Shown: one piece after another, positions 5,948 to 7,528 of the stretch
Layout: each line of letters starts with the position of its first letter
How positions within the stretch are numbered: position 1 is the first letter of the stretch
DNA from: an uncultured Selenomonadales bacterium
GTDB taxonomy: Bacteria; Bacillota; Negativicutes; Selenomonadales; Selenomonadaceae
DNA length: 7,528 nucleotides
Assembly: GCA_937877655.1 (NCBI GenBank)
Contig: CALFJC010000028.1
Span: 1-7,528 of the forward strand
Reading direction: 5' to 3'
The notes under the pieces: model-generated
Seen by the model: the letters and a program-made list of their open reading frames with translations, nothing else
Told to the model about the DNA's origin: nothing
Databases searched by the model: none
Program-made: the position numbers and the translations under genes

Positions 5948-6707
5948 GTTTGGCAAAAAATTTTGCTTTGAACAATCGGAATTTAAATTCCGTCAGCCCG
6001 AAACGCGGCTTGCGAATATGGACGCGATAAAGTTCGTAAGGATTTGTTTCAAGCGTATTCAAGCCCGCCTCGCCCGTTACAGCCGTCAAATAATTTTCTT
6101 CGCGCAAAAGTTCTTCAAGCTCCGAATTAAACGCGCCGTTGGGATAAGACAGACTGCAAATCGGCTCAAGCCCGCTCCATTCCAAAAAAATTTTTGACTC
6201 GCGCAACTGCCGCCGTTGAGTAATTTTATCTTCAGCCGTCAAATCCAAGTGGTCGGATGTGTGCGAGCCGATTTCAAGCCCGCGTTTTTCCATATCCTTA
6301 AGCTCGTCAAGTTTAAGGTAATTTTTTTTGCCCAATTCATTTGTTATGACGTAAATAACCGCCGTCATTTTGTGCGCCTCCAAAATCGGCAACATCTCTT
6401 TGTAATTGTCCGAATATCCGTCGTCGAAAGTCAAAACAATCGGCTTTTCGGGGAGCGGGCGATAACCGCGAACGGCATACATAAAATCCTTAAGCGTTAT
6501 CGTCGTGTATCCTTCGGCTTGCAGATAATCCAACTGCTCGGCAAAATCGGCGGGCGGCACATTGTAAATTTCAAAGCCGGGATCAAGTTCCTTGTCCGTC
6601 ACTTGATGATATTCCAAAATTGGAAAACCTTCGGGCTCCGGCAGAAAAAAAATAATCGCGGCAAGAATTCCGCACAAAATAAAAATTGCGCCGCCGATTA
6701 TTCGCAA
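5934..6707 (-). CDS. Membrane-anchored polysaccharide deacetylase (NodB/CE4 family)
   Basis: This is a 257-residue predicted metal-dependent de-N-acetylase acting outside the membrane on an amino-sugar polymer. A hydrophobic segment (residues ~3-22, IIGGAIFILCGILAAIIFFL) has no obvious signal peptidase site, suggesting an N-terminal anchor. FPILEYHQV marks the family start. TFDDGY holds the catalytic and metal aspartates (D95, D96), SHTSDH the two metal histidines (H149, H153), and SYPNG (187-191) the substrate-groove motif. The layout resembles PgaB/IcaB-type deacetylases, but peptidoglycan or another polymer is equally possible; the substrate cannot be read from sequence. I start it at TTG 6705-6707, because GGGAGGTGA lies just upstream; the frame's earlier TTG at 6722 would put the ribosome binding site inside the protein. 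It directly follows recO. Confidence 0.88.
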   Translation of the reverse strand: MRIIGGAIFILCGILAAIIFFLPEPEGFPILEYHQVTDKELDPGFEIYNVPPADFAEQLDYLQAEGYTTITLKDFMYAVRGYRPLPEKPIVLTFDDGYSDNYKEMLPILEAHKMTAVIYVITNELGKKNYLKLDELKDMEKRGLEIGSHTSDHLDLTAEDKITQRRQLRESKIFLEWSGLEPICSLSYPNGAFNSELEELLREENYLTAVTGEAGLNTLETNPYELYRVHIRKPRFGLTEFKFRLFKAKFFAKLKAL

Positions 6708-6711
6708 AAAA

Positions 6712-6720
6712 TCACCTCCC
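6712..6720 (-). promoter_or_regulatory. Shine-Dalgarno of the deacetylase, containing the recO stop codon
   Basis: On the minus strand GGGAGGTGA is followed by TTTT and the TTG start (6707), with 7 bases between GGAGG and TTG. The same nine bases are the last two sense codons and stop of recO (GGG AGG TGA). This decides the deacetylase start and implies that ribosomes finishing recO are placed to reinitiate. Confidence 0.85.
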
Positions 6721-7455
6721 AAGAAATTCGCGAATGAATTGCACAGATTTTAACTCGCTCCCCAAAATCGAACTAAGATATTCCATAAAAATTTTTTCTG
6801 CCGCCTCCAACTGCCGCGTTTTGAAATTTAATTTCGTCTCCTCGCGCCAATCGAAACTCAAAATCGCCTCAAAAGTTTTTCGTAAGCCTTCGGGATAAGG
6901 GCGACAGCCTTCGACATAATCAACGCACTCCATGCAAACTGCGCCGCCTTCCAAAAGACTTATAGCCGCGTCGCCGAAAATTTCTCTTCCGCAATGAACA
7001 CATCGGCTGAAATTCAACTGCTCGCCGCTTGTCTCCATGAATTGACAAGCACCGATAAGCGCGGCAACTTTCGGATTTCTTTTACTCAAAACGGGCAGAG
7101 ATTTTTTCAGCAAATAAAAAGTCTCCGCCGATTTTTCCAGCGGCAAAGTCATTCGATTGACGATCTCAAAAAAAAGTGACGCATAAGCCAGCCGCTCAAG
7201 ATCATTCGTCAAGGCGTCGTAGAAATTTAAAATGTCCGCCTCGCGAATTGTATCAACCTGCGCGCCGCGACTCAACTCAGCCGAAATATGATTGAACATT
7301 TGCATTGCGCCGGAAATGGGACTGCGCGAACGTCGGCAACCGTAAGCATTAGCTTCGAGCTTGCCGAATTCTTTTGTAAAGAGCGTGACAACTTTATTTG
7401 CGTCGCCGAAATTTTTTGTATCGAGAACGACAGCTTCAACCTTGAAAGTCTCCAA
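6712..7455 (-). CDS. recO: DNA repair protein RecO
   Basis: This is a 247-residue recombination mediator that, with RecR (and RecF), loads RecA onto SSB-coated single-stranded DNA and anneals strands. The N-terminal OB fold shows VEAVVLDTKNFGDANKVVTL and the family's FGKLEANAYGCRRSRS. The helical centre follows. A C-terminal zinc site is formed by CVHC (Cys152, Cys155) and CMEC (Cys174, Cys177). The start is TTG at 7453-7455, with CGGAG 9-10 bases upstream. An ATG five bases further upstream (7460) is in another frame and gives no RecO-like protein. In many Bacillota era precedes recO; that gene would be beyond the right edge. The deacetylase follows in a coupled arrangement. Confidence 0.95.
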   Translation of the reverse strand: METFKVEAVVLDTKNFGDANKVVTLFTKEFGKLEANAYGCRRSRSPISGAMQMFNHISAELSRGAQVDTIREADILNFYDALTNDLERLAYASLFFEIVNRMTLPLEKSAETFYLLKKSLPVLSKRNPKVAALIGACQFMETSGEQLNFSRCVHCGREIFGDAAISLLEGGAVCMECVDYVEGCRPYPEGLRKTFEAILSFDWREETKLNFKTRQLEAAEKIFMEYLSSILGSELKSVQFIREFLGR

Positions 7456-7498
7456 AACATTTTCTCCGAAAAAATTTTAACTGCAGTGAAGTAAAACC

Positions 7499-7522
7499 CG
7501 GGCGCACATGGACGTGCGCCCG
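7499..7522. other. GC-rich 9-bp hairpin upstream of recO
   Basis: CGGGCGCAC and GTGCGCCCG form a perfect 9-bp stem around the loop ATGGAC. On the minus strand the stem is followed by GGTTTTAC, so it could end transcription of an upstream minus-strand gene outside the window. The T-run is short. A REP-like dispersed palindrome is an equally good reading. The rest of 7456-7528 holds only the recO ribosome binding site. Confidence 0.5.
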
Positions 7523-7528
7523 CCGGCA

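Noticed and set aside
5951..5968. GCAAAA/TTTTGC palindrome near the alr/deacetylase ends as a terminator
   Set aside because: The two-base loop cannot form a proper hairpin. The bases are explained by the deacetylase C-terminal lysine/phenylalanine codons.
6708..6722. Deacetylase starting at TTG 6722 (five extra residues MGGDF)
   Set aside because: The codons for these residues are the Shine-Dalgarno sequence itself. TTG at 6707 is correctly spaced from it.

Overview
This 7.5 kb window is densely coding chromosomal DNA. It looks like a member of the Bacillota, and Negativicutes/Selenomonadales is my best guess. That guess rests on the rlmB–rae1 gene pair (which sits in the cysS–mrnC–rlmB–rae1–sigH region of Bacillus relatives), a Bacillus-type RecO, strong Shine-Dalgarno sequences and TTG starts. 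It is not based on any database comparison. I see no phage, transposase, CRISPR, rRNA or tRNA. No stretch longer than 300 bases lacks a gene.

Positions 1-2634, plus strand: a translation-themed cluster. The 3' part of rlmB (23S rRNA 2'-O-methyltransferase) overlaps rae1/yacP (ribosome-associated NYN endonuclease) by ATGA. After 29 bases comes a 463-residue protein with an IF-2 N-terminal-type domain, a run of seven prolines, a run of nine lysines and a long helical part I do not recognise. This last gene is the most original item in the window.

Positions 2618-3758: a CorA-type Mg2+ channel gene on the minus strand, bracketed on both sides by tandem 7-bp repeats. The left block is an inverted arrangement of AATGAGT-type units that supplies the stop codon of the IF-2-N-like gene. 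The right block is eleven successive heptamers (AATTAGG type, then TTTTCCC) filling the corA upstream region. CTAATTCCTAATT on the left and its complement on the right place corA between inverted heptamer sequences. The remaining bases 3759-3814, between the right block and the holA stop, show nothing I can name.

Positions 3815-5947: holA (DNA polymerase III delta subunit, minus strand) and alr (alanine racemase, plus strand) diverge with only 27 bases between their start codons.

Positions 5934-7455, minus strand: recO followed by a membrane-anchored polysaccharide deacetylase. The two are tightly coupled: the recO stop codon lies inside the deacetylase Shine-Dalgarno sequence. The deacetylase gene overlaps the 3' end of alr tail to tail by 14 bases. 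The right edge (7456-7528) holds a perfect 9-bp GC-rich hairpin upstream of recO.

Functionally the window mixes translation/ribosome quality control (rlmB, rae1, perhaps the IF-2-N-like gene), replication and repair (holA, recO), cell-envelope metabolism (alr, deacetylase) and ion transport (corA). Only the two operon-like groups (rlmB–rae1–IF2N and recO–deacetylase) look co-transcribed. holA and corA share a strand but are separated by the 148-base repeat-filled gap.
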